A stretch of DNA of 64,000 nucleotides from UBA6623 sp965238125. GTDB lineage: Bacteria; Acidobacteriota; Terriglobia; Bryobacterales; UBA6623. Shown one piece after another: positions 1 to 6,521 of this stretch. The translations under genes and the position numbers were made by a program. Where the stretch lies: positions 6,200,001 to 6,264,000 of the forward strand of contig OZ250179.1 in the NCBI GenBank assembly GCA_965238125.1, written 5' to 3'. The first letter of the stretch is position 1; each line of letters begins with the position of its first letter. A model generated the notes under the pieces. The model made no database searches. It saw only the letters and a list, made by a program, of their open reading frames with translations, and was not told the origin of the DNA.

Positions 1-120
1 GTAAGCCGCCTCCGGCTGCAATTCGGCAAGGATTGACTTAACCGTCGATCCGAGAGTTCCGGCCTTGGCGAGACGGTTACCTGCCTCGACATCCCAGGCA
101 ACTTTGACCATAAAACGCAT
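1..120 (-). CDS. Hypothetical protein, N-terminal 40 residues only (runs off left edge)
   Basis: A reading frame starts at the ATG at 118-120 and stays open to the window edge, giving 40 residues beginning MRFMVKVAWDVEAGN. A strong ribosome-binding site (AGAGGAGG) lies about six bases upstream, which supports this start. The opening is soluble, with no signal peptide. It resembles small DUF3303-type or stress-responsive alpha/beta barrel proteins that start MRFMV or similar, but only the first third or so is visible, so this is a guess. It lies on the same strand as the membrane protein gene at 218-610, about 100 bases downstream of that gene's stop. Confidence 0.6.
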   Translation of the reverse strand, partial: MRFMVKVAWDVEAGNRLAKAGTLGSTVKSILAELQPEAAY

Positions 121-217
121 CGCGAACCTCCTCTGTGGTGAGCGTAACAACACAAAGTCTATCACGACGCCCCTGGCGGCGAGGCCGTGGAAGTTAATCA
201 GGGTTGCGGCATGGAAC

Positions 218-610
218 CTACACACCTACCGCTACAATCACCGCTACCGCTACGGCAACGAGTATATAGAGCAGCGCAAACACCTTGAGCACTCTCGGCA
301 GAGTGTCCAAATCGACCCCCCCGCCCGCCATCTGAAGATCTTTGCCTCGTTGACGATGGTGCTGGGCGAGTCGCCGCGCGGGCTCGATGCCGCGCCAACA
401 GACAAAGCCGAAGCCGCAATTCATGATCAGCGGCAGAATCAACGCCCAACGAGTCCACGGCCCGGCAGCCGCGTGAGCCAGGCAGTAAGAAATAATCGCG
501 CCCGTGATTCCGAAAACAAAGACGCTCAGCTTGAGGGCGACCTCCAGGTAGAACTTATACAGTTCCAGCTCTTTTTCAAACGCCTTCCAAAGCAACTCTC
601 GGTCGTCCAT
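218..610 (-). CDS. Small three-helix membrane protein of unknown function
   Basis: A 130-residue protein starting MDDRELLWKAFEKELELYKF. The acidic/basic amphipathic N-terminus is followed by a hydrophobic helix (about residues 24-46), a second (about 52-72), a basic cytoplasmic-looking stretch with RRLAQHHRQRGK, and a C-terminal helix rich in A and V. The frame is open further upstream, but residues before this Met look like untranslated sequence, and the Met is preceded by a purine-rich stretch. It follows the epimerase gene (751-1614) at 140 bases on the same strand and may be its distal neighbour. I do not recognise a family; it is probably an inner-membrane protein. Confidence 0.6.
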   Translation of the reverse strand: MDDRELLWKAFEKELELYKFYLEVALKLSVFVFGITGAIISYCLAHAAAGPWTRWALILPLIMNCGFGFVCWRGIEPARRLAQHHRQRGKDLQMAGGGVDLDTLPRVLKVFALLYILVAVAVAVIVAVGV

Positions 611-750
611 CCTGCAGCCCCCATCGGGATCTCGGCGGTTTACGCCCGATCTTGTCTTCCACAATAAGCAACTTGCGGATTCCGGGACAAGCCGGCGCTG
701 CTCTCTTCGAACCCCGCGCCACGCATGCTGATCTTTGGGGGCCGGACCCC

Positions 751-1614
751 TCAGCCAAACAGCTCTTTGAAGGCCGGAAACGACCATCGAAAACCGTCTT
801 CAAACGTCCCGCCCTGGGGCCGATGCACGCTCTCGAACGAGATTACGCCGTCATACTCGTCACGGCGCAGAGCCTCGGCGAGCCCTCGGTAGTACCCGAT
901 CATTTGGCCGTCGCCGAAGCGACATTGGTCGACGGTGGCCTTGGGAATGTCGACCCGCAAGTCCTTGACGTGAAGATGGCCGAGCGGGCCTCCGCGAAGC
1001 GCTTCGTAACCGTCCGGATAGGCCGCCTCGCCGCAGTACAGGCTGTTGCCCGGATCCCACAGGATCTTCAGCCGCTCGCTGCCCATTTCGTCAACGAGCT
1101 TGCGCCCAAGGTAGGCCGAGGTGATCATGGCGTTGTTGCCGGTCTCGACGACCAGCGTGATCCGTTCGTCTTCGGCCAGTTGTACGGCGGGCGCAAGCAG
1201 TTGCTTGAGCTTGTCCCAGGCGCCAGTCGAGACGACCCAACTCTCCGAGCCGCCCGAACCGAACAAGATCATTTCTTTGCGGAAACTCATAATGCGCACC
1301 AGGCCGCACTCGAGCGTTTTGGCCGTCTCGATGCACCGCTTCAGCGCGGTCATGTGCGCCGAGTGAGCCTCGTCGCCGACTTCGGTCCGCCCAACGAGCA
1401 TGCCGACGAAATTGTGGCGTGATACGCAGCAAACCTCCATCTCGTACTGCCTGATCAGGTCTTGAACCCGACTGATCGCGGCATCGTCGAGGTCGCCGAC
1501 TTCCTTGTCCCACAGAAACTGCAACTCGGCGTGCCGCAACCCGAGCTCATTCATGACATCGAGCGCGTGCTCGAACTCGCGGCTGATGCCGTCGGTGATG
1601 ACTCCCAGTTTCAC
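751..1614 (-). CDS. Sugar phosphate isomerase/epimerase (xylose isomerase-like TIM barrel)
   Basis: A 287-residue protein with the AP-endonuclease-2/xylose isomerase-like TIM-barrel pattern. It begins MKLGVITDGISREFEHALD and carries the barrel metal-site signatures VVETGN (Glu on a mid-barrel strand), ILWDPGNSLY, GHLHVKDLR (His of the metal site) and a late GVISFESVH. Such enzymes bind a divalent metal and isomerise or epimerise keto-sugars, inositol derivatives or sugar phosphates; the substrate cannot be read from sequence. It starts 25 bases after the stop of the dehydrogenase gene at 1640-2530, so the two are almost certainly co-transcribed. Together with the opine-type dehydrogenase upstream it suggests catabolism of a sugar or sugar acid. 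Confidence 0.85.
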   Translation of the reverse strand: MKLGVITDGISREFEHALDVMNELGLRHAELQFLWDKEVGDLDDAAISRVQDLIRQYEMEVCCVSRHNFVGMLVGRTEVGDEAHSAHMTALKRCIETAKTLECGLVRIMSFRKEMILFGSGGSESWVVSTGAWDKLKQLLAPAVQLAEDERITLVVETGNNAMITSAYLGRKLVDEMGSERLKILWDPGNSLYCGEAAYPDGYEALRGGPLGHLHVKDLRVDIPKATVDQCRFGDGQMIGYYRGLAEALRRDEYDGVISFESVHRPQGGTFEDGFRWSFPAFKELFG

Positions 1615-1639
1615 TGTCGTTGTTCCTTCACTACTTACT

Positions 1640-2530
1640 TCACCACGTCACTTCGGTACCGGCGATCTCCTCGAGCCACTTGACGATCGACCAGTTGTCG
1701 CCTTCGGGGAAACGGGAGATGCCGGCTTGAAACAGCTCATAGGCGGCGCTGGTGGTAAACATGGCCGCGCCGGCTTCGCGCGCCACGCCCATCGAGATGC
1801 CGAGATCCTTATACATGGTCGCGATATGGCTGCCGGTGTTCTCGAACTTGCGGTCGAGGATTTGGCGGGCGCAGTTCTCGAACAAGGGACTTCCCACCGC
1901 GCTCGATTGGAAGACCTGAAACAACGTCTCGCCTTTGACGCCGGCCTTGTGCCCCATCACCAGCGATTCAAAGGTCGCCGCGAAAGTGCAACCAATCATC
2001 ACTTGCAGTGCCGCCTTGACGATTTGCCCTTGGCCGATCTCTTCGCCGACGTGGAATACGACTTTCGAGACGGCATCGAGCACGTCGCGGTTCTGTTCGA
2101 GAACGTCGTTCTTGGCCGCGGTCATCAAGGTGAGCGTGCCGCTATCGGCGCCGGATTTGCCGCCGTTGACCGGTGAGTCGATCAGGTGAATGCCTTGGTC
2201 GGCGAGCGGAGCCTCCAAGGCCCTCGCTTCGGCGGGAAAAATCGTCGCCGAAACGATCACCGTCTTGCCGGGGTCCATGCCTTTGAGCACACCCGTCTCG
2301 CCCACAACGACATCGTGAACCTGCGAACCGCTCATTACCATAACGAACACGGCGTCGCAGGCCGCGCCTAACTCGGCGCAATTGGCGGCTCGTCGGCCGC
2401 CGGCGGCTTCGAGCAACTCGAGCCGCTCTTCTCTCAAGTCGAATCCGACTGTCGGGAAACCCGCCTTCAGGATGTTGTTCGCCAGGCCGATACCCATGTC
2501 GCCGAGGCCGATGACTCCTACCGTTTTCAT
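1640..2530 (-). CDS. NAD(P)-dependent beta-hydroxyacid dehydrogenase (3-hydroxyisobutyrate dehydrogenase / tartronate semialdehyde reductase family)
   Basis: A 296-residue protein that is full length for the family. The N-terminal Rossmann motif is GVIGLGDMGIGLANN (GxGxMG). The substrate-binding signature follows near residue 120 (DSPVNGGKSGADSGTLT, family form DAPVSGG), then the catalytic lysine region around GQIVKAALQVM (usual G.GxxxKxxNN, here A-L in place of N-N). The all-helical C-terminal dimerisation domain is complete. Members oxidise 3-hydroxy acids or reduce tartronate semialdehyde. The missing N-N after the lysine is a mild departure, so the substrate is left open. It lies 61 bases downstream of the octopine dehydrogenase-like gene and 25 bases upstream of the epimerase gene. 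Confidence 0.85.
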   Translation of the reverse strand: MKTVGVIGLGDMGIGLANNILKAGFPTVGFDLREERLELLEAAGGRRAANCAELGAACDAVFVMVMSGSQVHDVVVGETGVLKGMDPGKTVIVSATIFPAEARALEAPLADQGIHLIDSPVNGGKSGADSGTLTLMTAAKNDVLEQNRDVLDAVSKVVFHVGEEIGQGQIVKAALQVMIGCTFAATFESLVMGHKAGVKGETLFQVFQSSAVGSPLFENCARQILDRKFENTGSHIATMYKDLGISMGVAREAGAAMFTTSAAYELFQAGISRFPEGDNWSIVKWLEEIAGTEVTW

Positions 2531-2591
2531 AAGTTGTGTTAGCTCCTACGCCGGGGCAAGGTTCGAGCATAGCGCAGCGGATCGTGCGGAT

Positions 2592-3686
2592 TCAGACCCC
2601 ACCGGCGACATGCTCGAGCAGTGCTTCTTTGCTCATTCCGGCGATTCCGAGTTGCTCGGGGGTTCTAGTGGATTTCCAAAAGTCACGGTCGAGGGTGGCC
2701 GAGGCCAACTCGACGAGACTTCGCATGAGCGGGCAGTCGACCCCGAGCTGCTCGCCCAGCTTCGACCACGCGGCCAGCCCGTAGGGAACATCCTCGGTAA
2801 GCCAACGGGTGTCGAGCGCGCCCGGCGCTCGCAGCGCCGTCAACATGCGGCTGCCGTTGATCGTGGCCCACAAGTCTCCCTTGGGACCGAAGCCGGCTGC
2901 GTGAAAGGCTTCGTCCACCGGAGACAGTTCAATGTCGAGGGCCTTGGCGATGGCCAGCCGCTCGCGGTCCACCGCAGAGATCAGCCGACACACCCCCGGC
3001 GTGACGCCCTCTTCATAGAAATAGAAGTCGCCGCGCGAGTACTCGACCCGCCCCGCATTCAACAGCACGCCGGCCGGGTGGACTACCGGGTTCATTGCCC
3101 CCAAACCGCAGGCCAATACGTTGGGGTACAGCTCGGTCCCGGGGAACCATCGATCGACGAGTCGGCGAACGCGCTCGCCCTCGCCGCTCGGCAGAACGCC
3201 CAGCCCCAGTCCCGCGACCACGCCCCAGATGTGGGCCGACGTCGGCGACATCTTGCGGCAAACGTAGGGCGCCGTCTCGGTCTCGGCCACAACCACGCCC
3301 TTGGCCGCGCCCCGTTCGGTCAGGATGCGGGCGAACTCCAGGCTGCCGAGCGTACCGGGCATCAGGACGACCACCTGTGCGCCGCGCAGGTGAGGCGCGC
3401 AAGCTTCCGCGAAAACCCGATGCCCGTACGCCGGGATGATCAGCAGCACCAGTTCGCTGTCGGCCAGGCCTTCGGCAAAGTCCGTCGTCACGCGGGTCAC
3501 CTCGGCCGTGCCGCGCTTGGCCACGCCGTCGAGCGTAATGCGGCGGGATTCGCGGATCGGGTCGACCATTTCGGAAAACTCCGGCAGCTCGCACAGCGTC
3601 ACCGAAGCCCCGGCCAAGCTGAGATTCGCGGCCACCGCGAACGCCGTGTTGCCGCCGCCAAGAATAGTAATTTCCGCCGAGTCCAT
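2592..3686 (-). CDS. NAD/NADP octopine/nopaline dehydrogenase family protein
   Basis: A 364-residue protein. The chosen ATG (3684-3686) gives MDSAEITILGGGNTAFAVA and is preceded by GAGGTGA five bases upstream; the upstream open frame belongs to a transposon end and was left out. Residues 6-20 form the dinucleotide-binding GGGNTAFA loop. The C-terminal half has the octopine_DH domain signature NPVVHPAGVLLNAGR with its conserved His and Asn, and a tyrosine-rich FYFYEEG. The family reversibly reduces imines formed between amino acids and 2-oxo acids, or acts on related 2-oxo acid substrates. It is the first gene of the minus-strand run down to 218. An IS1111-like element is inserted 77 bases upstream of its start and may have displaced its promoter. 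Confidence 0.85.
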   Translation of the reverse strand: MDSAEITILGGGNTAFAVAANLSLAGASVTLCELPEFSEMVDPIRESRRITLDGVAKRGTAEVTRVTTDFAEGLADSELVLLIIPAYGHRVFAEACAPHLRGAQVVVLMPGTLGSLEFARILTERGAAKGVVVAETETAPYVCRKMSPTSAHIWGVVAGLGLGVLPSGEGERVRRLVDRWFPGTELYPNVLACGLGAMNPVVHPAGVLLNAGRVEYSRGDFYFYEEGVTPGVCRLISAVDRERLAIAKALDIELSPVDEAFHAAGFGPKGDLWATINGSRMLTALRAPGALDTRWLTEDVPYGLAAWSKLGEQLGVDCPLMRSLVELASATLDRDFWKSTRTPEQLGIAGMSKEALLEHVAGGV

Positions 3687-3774
3687 GGACGTCACCTCGC
3701 TCCAGCCTAGCAACCTAGGAAACCCGTCAAGCGGGTGTGTGGGCACGGGAGACCGAATCAGAGATGGGATGAGA

Positions 3775-3872
3775 GGCTGGTCGCTTGGAGCCGGGAAGCG
3801 GTAGGCTACCGGCAGCAGCGCACTTCTCCACAAGGGAGGTGCAATGGATTTTTGAAAAGGAGGCGACCAGCC
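3775..3872 (+). promoter_or_regulatory. Left inverted repeat complementary to the transposase ribosome-binding region (predicted translation-blocking stem)
   Basis: GGCTGGTCGC at 3775-3784 is the exact reverse complement of GCGACCAGCC at 3863-3872, which ends directly before the transposase ATG and overlaps the last base of its AGGAGG. A T-G and a T-A pair can extend the stem into the Shine-Dalgarno. A transcript entering from outside would carry both arms and could fold; one starting inside would lack the left arm. The identical arrangement is present in copies 2 and 3. A diverged relic at 46299-46396 keeps the pairing with different bases. Confidence 0.55.
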
Positions 3873-5069
3873 ATGAAGAAGAATAGCAAACAACAGACCG
3901 ACAAGAACCAAACCGACAAACACCAAACCAAGAAAGCCGACAGCTCACAAGCGAAGACCCGCCAACTCACCCAGCTCGAACAACAGTTGGCGCAACAACG
4001 CATCCAGATGCAAAAAGACAACGAAATTTGCGCCGTCGCCGGCGTCGACATCGGCGACAAACGTTGCTTCGTACGGCTCACCGACCTCGCCGGCGAAAGC
4101 CTCGAGGAATGCCAAGTCCCCACCCGCCCGGAGGCCTTGGATCGCTGGTTCCGCCGTTGGCCGCGGCTGCGCATTGTGATCGAAACCGGCAGCCACAGCA
4201 ACTGGATTCGCCGCCGCCTGGCCGCCCTCGCCCACGACGTGCTCGTCGCCGACGCGCGGCAATTGCGTTTAATCAGCCAATCCGACTCGAAAAACGACCG
4301 CAACGACGCCTATTGGTTGGCCGAGCTGGGACGCACCAACCCGGCCCTGTTGAATCCCGTCGCGCCGCGCAAGCTCGAGACCGAACAACAACGCACGTTG
4401 TTGCGGGCGCGCGAGGCCGTGCTCGAGTGCCGCACGAAATTGAAAGGGAGTTTGCGCGGCATGGCGAAGTCGCACGGCATCCGCTTGGGCCGATGCGCCC
4501 AGAACCAATGGGTCGAGCGCGTCCGGGAGGCCTGCCCCGAGGTGTTGCACGCGGCGTTGTTGGGGGTGGCGACACAAATCGAAAGCCTCGGCGCGACGAT
4601 CCGCGAATATGACAAACAAATCGTCGCGTTGGGCAAGCAATACGCAGCGGTCGAGCGGCTGCGAACGATCGGAGGGGTGGGGCCGCTGACGGCGTTGACG
4701 TTCGTGTTGGCGCTCGACAACGACCCGGGCCGCGTGAAGCGTTCGCGGCAGGTCGGCGCGCTGGTGGGGCTGCGTCCCAAGCAACGCCAATCGGGCGAGC
4801 GGTCACTGCGGCTGGGCGTGACGAAATCGGGAGATCCGCTGCTGCGGCGGACGTTGATTCAGTGCGCGCACTGGGTGCTGGGGCCGTTCGGGACCGACTC
4901 CACGCTCAGGCGCTGGGGTTTGGGTTTGGCGGCGCGCGGCGGAGGACATGCGAAGAAGCGGGCGGTGGTGGCGGTGGCGCGCAAGTTGGCGGTGCTGATG
5001 CATGTGTTGTGGGTGAAACAAGAAAACTACGATCCGCTGCACGGGCTGACGGAAACGGTTTCCCCATAA
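3873..5069 (+). CDS. IS110 family (IS1111-like) transposase, copy 1
   Basis: A 398-residue DEDD transposase/recombinase. The ATG at 3873 follows a perfect AGGAGG. Residues 1-50 are a lysine/glutamine-rich, coiled-coil-like extension. The RuvC-like DEDD domain follows, with acidic residues at VDIGDKRC (Asp59), IVIETGS (Glu104) and NDRNDAYW (Asp142, Asp145). A central helical region leads to the C-terminal Tnp_20 domain: the helix-hairpin-helix-like RTIGGVGPLTA, then GLRPKQRQSGERS with the likely nucleophilic Ser307 and GVTKSGDPLLRR. By family knowledge the protein works as a tetramer guided by an element-encoded bridge RNA. The copy looks intact and is nearly identical to the two others. Confidence 0.95.
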   Translation: MKKNSKQQTDKNQTDKHQTKKADSSQAKTRQLTQLEQQLAQQRIQMQKDNEICAVAGVDIGDKRCFVRLTDLAGESLEECQVPTRPEALDRWFRRWPRLRIVIETGSHSNWIRRRLAALAHDVLVADARQLRLISQSDSKNDRNDAYWLAELGRTNPALLNPVAPRKLETEQQRTLLRAREAVLECRTKLKGSLRGMAKSHGIRLGRCAQNQWVERVREACPEVLHAALLGVATQIESLGATIREYDKQIVALGKQYAAVERLRTIGGVGPLTALTFVLALDNDPGRVKRSRQVGALVGLRPKQRQSGERSLRLGVTKSGDPLLRRTLIQCAHWVLGPFGTDSTLRRWGLGLAARGGGHAKKRAVVAVARKLAVLMHVLWVKQENYDPLHGLTETVSP

Positions 5070-5485
5070 GGCAGGGACGATGAGGCGCAGTCGGCGGCAA
5101 CGGTTTCGGATGAAGCAACGTGATGAGGACATCCGCGAGCCCCCTAACGGGGACTCGGCGGCAAGAAGATTCCTGTTGAAAGGAAGGGAGTAGGGGATTG
5201 GGCGGACGAAGCGAGGCCGCGGCGGAGAATCGAGATCGTGTCACGGTGACTGCGGGCTCTGGGCAGGCAGGCCGATTCTTTCGAGGATGGGTCGAAGCCG
5301 CAACAGAGAGAGCAGCGCCGAAAGACCGGACCCCAACCAGCAGAGGTCAACAACGAGACCGATAACACTGCGAATGGAAGCCCGGTCCTCAACGCGCCGC
5401 AAGGCATGAGGACCCGGGCCGGATCCGACAAACCGACCAACGCCTCCCAACGACCGCCCTTGACAAGCGACCCACCTCTCATGGA
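5070..5485 (+). ncRNA. 3' non-coding region of IS1111-like copy 1, candidate bridge RNA locus
   Basis: About 415 bases without a plausible gene, conserved in all three copies. GCTCTGGGC at 5256-5264 is the reverse complement of GCCCAGAGC, the right flank (with one core base) of copies 2 and 3, and pairs with the copy 1 flank through one G-U. CCGATTC at 5272-5278 matches the left flank of the empty palindrome at 5607-5628. ATGGAAGCCCGG at 5374-5385 repeats the right element end joined to core and target. Guides for opposite strands on either side of the core are what a bridge RNA target loop carries. The RNA boundaries and fold are not determined here. Confidence 0.45.
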
Positions 5486-5628
5486 AGCCCGGAGCGCAAG
5501 CGACGGGTTAAGGCCGCGCAACCGCCACGTGCTCCGGACCCGAGCCTCCGCGAACTGCCGTATGTCTCCGCATTGTCCGGGACCTACTCGAAACTGTTGC
5601 CCCGGGCCCGTCGCTTGCGCTCCGGGCT
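5486..5628. repeat. REP-like palindrome pair flanking a 99-bp spacer
   Basis: AGCCCGGAGCGCAAGCGACG plus GG at 5486-5507 is repeated as its exact reverse complement at 5607-5628, so the pair could fold into a long cruciform or hairpin. The first copy has been cut by IS1111-like copy 1 at its AG; the second is an uninterrupted copy of the same target. Close relatives lie at 17292-17313, 19585-19606 and 22569-22590. The sequence just outside (CTACTCGAAAC, with small variations) is also shared between copies, so the true repeat unit is longer than the 22-bp core. Confidence 0.75.
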
Positions 5629-5687
5629 CTGAATCGGGTTCCGGGAACGGTCAGGTCAATGCGACATATATATGTTATGATGTGATT

Positions 5688-5906
5688 GTGAAACGTACGA
5701 CGATCTTTCTGCCTGACGAGCTTCACGAACAGCTGCGCGAAGAGGCGTTTCGTTTGCGAATCAGCATGGCGGAGTTGATACGCACGAAACTGCACCCCGC
5801 GGCGCAACTCGGTGAAGCGGAGACTGATCCGCTGCTGGAAGTCGCCGGAATCTGTAACGACGGGGGCCTCACTGCCAACATCGACCAAGAACTTTACGGA
5901 ATCTGA
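5688..5906 (+). CDS. VapB-like antitoxin (ribbon-helix-helix type)
   Basis: A 72-residue protein starting at GTG (5688): V/M-KRTTIFLPDELHEQLR, the typical beta-strand/helix opening of CopG/MetJ-like ribbon-helix-helix DNA-binding antitoxins, then RISMAELIRTKL. The C-terminal half is acidic and would be the toxin-neutralising tail. A GTG at 5682 is an alternative start. There is no Shine-Dalgarno; an AT-rich stretch TATATATGTTATGATGTG immediately upstream could be a -10 region of a leaderless or very short-leader transcript. The stop is 10 bases before the likely start of the PIN toxin gene. By family knowledge the pair would autoregulate by binding its own promoter. Confidence 0.75.
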   Translation: MKRTTIFLPDELHEQLREEAFRLRISMAELIRTKLHPAAQLGEAETDPLLEVAGICNDGGLTANIDQELYGI

Positions 5907-5916
5907 CCGGTCATCC

Positions 5917-6333
5917 TTGTTCGTCGACACTTGGGGATGGCTGAGCTTGGCGGATGCAAACGATCCGGCTCATACCGCCGTGAAGAAGCTGCGGGAATCC
6001 GATATCGAGGCCGGTCGCCGTTGGGTTACCAGCGATTACGTGCTGGACGAAACGATCACTCGGCTGTTCGCCCGGCGCCCCTTTCATGAAGCAGAGAGAT
6101 TTTGCTCGGCCTTGTTTCGCGCGCAACAACGCGGACTGCTCTTCATCGAGCCGATCCATGCCGCGCGATTCCGGGCAGCCTACCGGCTTCGGGTTCGCTA
6201 CAACGATAAACCCCGCGTTTCGTTCACGGACCTAACCAGCTTCATCGTCATGGAGGAACTTGCGATTCGGCACGTCATCACAGGTGACTCCCACTTTCGG
6301 CGGAGTGAGTTCGGGTTTATCACGATTCCGTAA
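5917..6333 (+). CDS. VapC-like PIN domain toxin ribonuclease
   Basis: A 138-residue PIN protein, probably starting at TTG (5917): M-FVDTWGWLSLADAND. Acidic active-site positions are visible: Asp in FVDTW, Glu in VLDETITRLF, Asp in VSFTDLTSF and Asp in VITGDSHFRR. VapC toxins cleave RNA, often initiator tRNA or rRNA, with Mg2+ held by these residues. An open frame extends upstream to 5812 inside the antitoxin, but the PIN fold begins at this codon. No good Shine-Dalgarno is seen, so translational coupling to the antitoxin is likely. The pair sits directly beside a REP-like palindrome and an IS1111-like element, a common position for a mobile toxin-antitoxin module. Confidence 0.8.
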   Translation: MFVDTWGWLSLADANDPAHTAVKKLRESDIEAGRRWVTSDYVLDETITRLFARRPFHEAERFCSALFRAQQRGLLFIEPIHAARFRAAYRLRVRYNDKPRVSFTDLTSFIVMEELAIRHVITGDSHFRRSEFGFITIP

Positions 6334-6392
6334 GAAACCGGGCTCGAAGCCTTTCGGCTGACCTGAAACTTCTTTGGGGCGGGTTGAGGAAA

Positions 6393-6511
6393 GGGCAGGC
6401 CTGGAGACCTGCCCCACTGGGAGCCGGTGCCGTTGGATGTCAATGTAGAAATCGAGAGACAAGCTGAGAGCTTGTCTCCACTTTGGGCTGGGACCGGCAA
6501 GAGTGCCGGTC
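6393..6511. repeat. Cluster of three short perfect hairpins between convergent genes
   Basis: Three unrelated stems follow one another. GGGCAGG/CCTGCCC is at 6393-6414. GAGACAAGCT/AGCTTGTCTC with a three-base loop is at 6456-6478. GACCGGCA/TGCCGGTC with a four-base loop is at 6492-6511. They fill the interval between the convergent PIN toxin and NHL-protein genes. None is followed by a T-run, so a classical terminator is not evident; they may still act as bidirectional transcript-end stabilisers, or be members of dispersed hairpin families. Confidence 0.6.
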
Positions 6512-6521
6512 GCTACCGGTT

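Larger units (their letters stand above)
3764..5487 (+). mobile_element. IS110 family, IS1111-like insertion sequence, copy 1
   Basis: A 1724-bp unit shared with copies at 15570-17293 and 22589-24312. Borders were set by comparing flanks of the three copies: outside the unit the left flanks diverge, and an AG dinucleotide occurs at both ends (3762-3763 and 5486-5487), the expected core of IS110 recombination. Imperfect subterminal inverted repeats are visible: ATGAGAGGCTGGTCGCTTG at the left, and at the right CAAGCGACCCACCTCTCAT, which matches it at 17 of 19 positions in reverse complement. The unit has a short 5' leader, one transposase gene and about 415 bases of 3' non-coding sequence, an arrangement typical of the IS1111 subgroup. 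Confidence 0.9.

Noticed and set aside
2382..3710. 442-residue plus-strand frame opposite the dehydrogenase genes
   Set aside because: It is antisense to two well-supported genes and has no recognisable domain.
3687..3926. N-terminal hydrophobic extension on the octopine dehydrogenase-like protein
   Set aside because: Those codons lie in the IS element and its flank; a strong ribosome-binding site marks the internal ATG at 3686.
4028..4806. Long arginine- and proline-rich frames on both strands across the transposase genes
   Set aside because: They are alternate frames of a GC-rich gene, lack protein family patterns and recur identically in all three IS copies.
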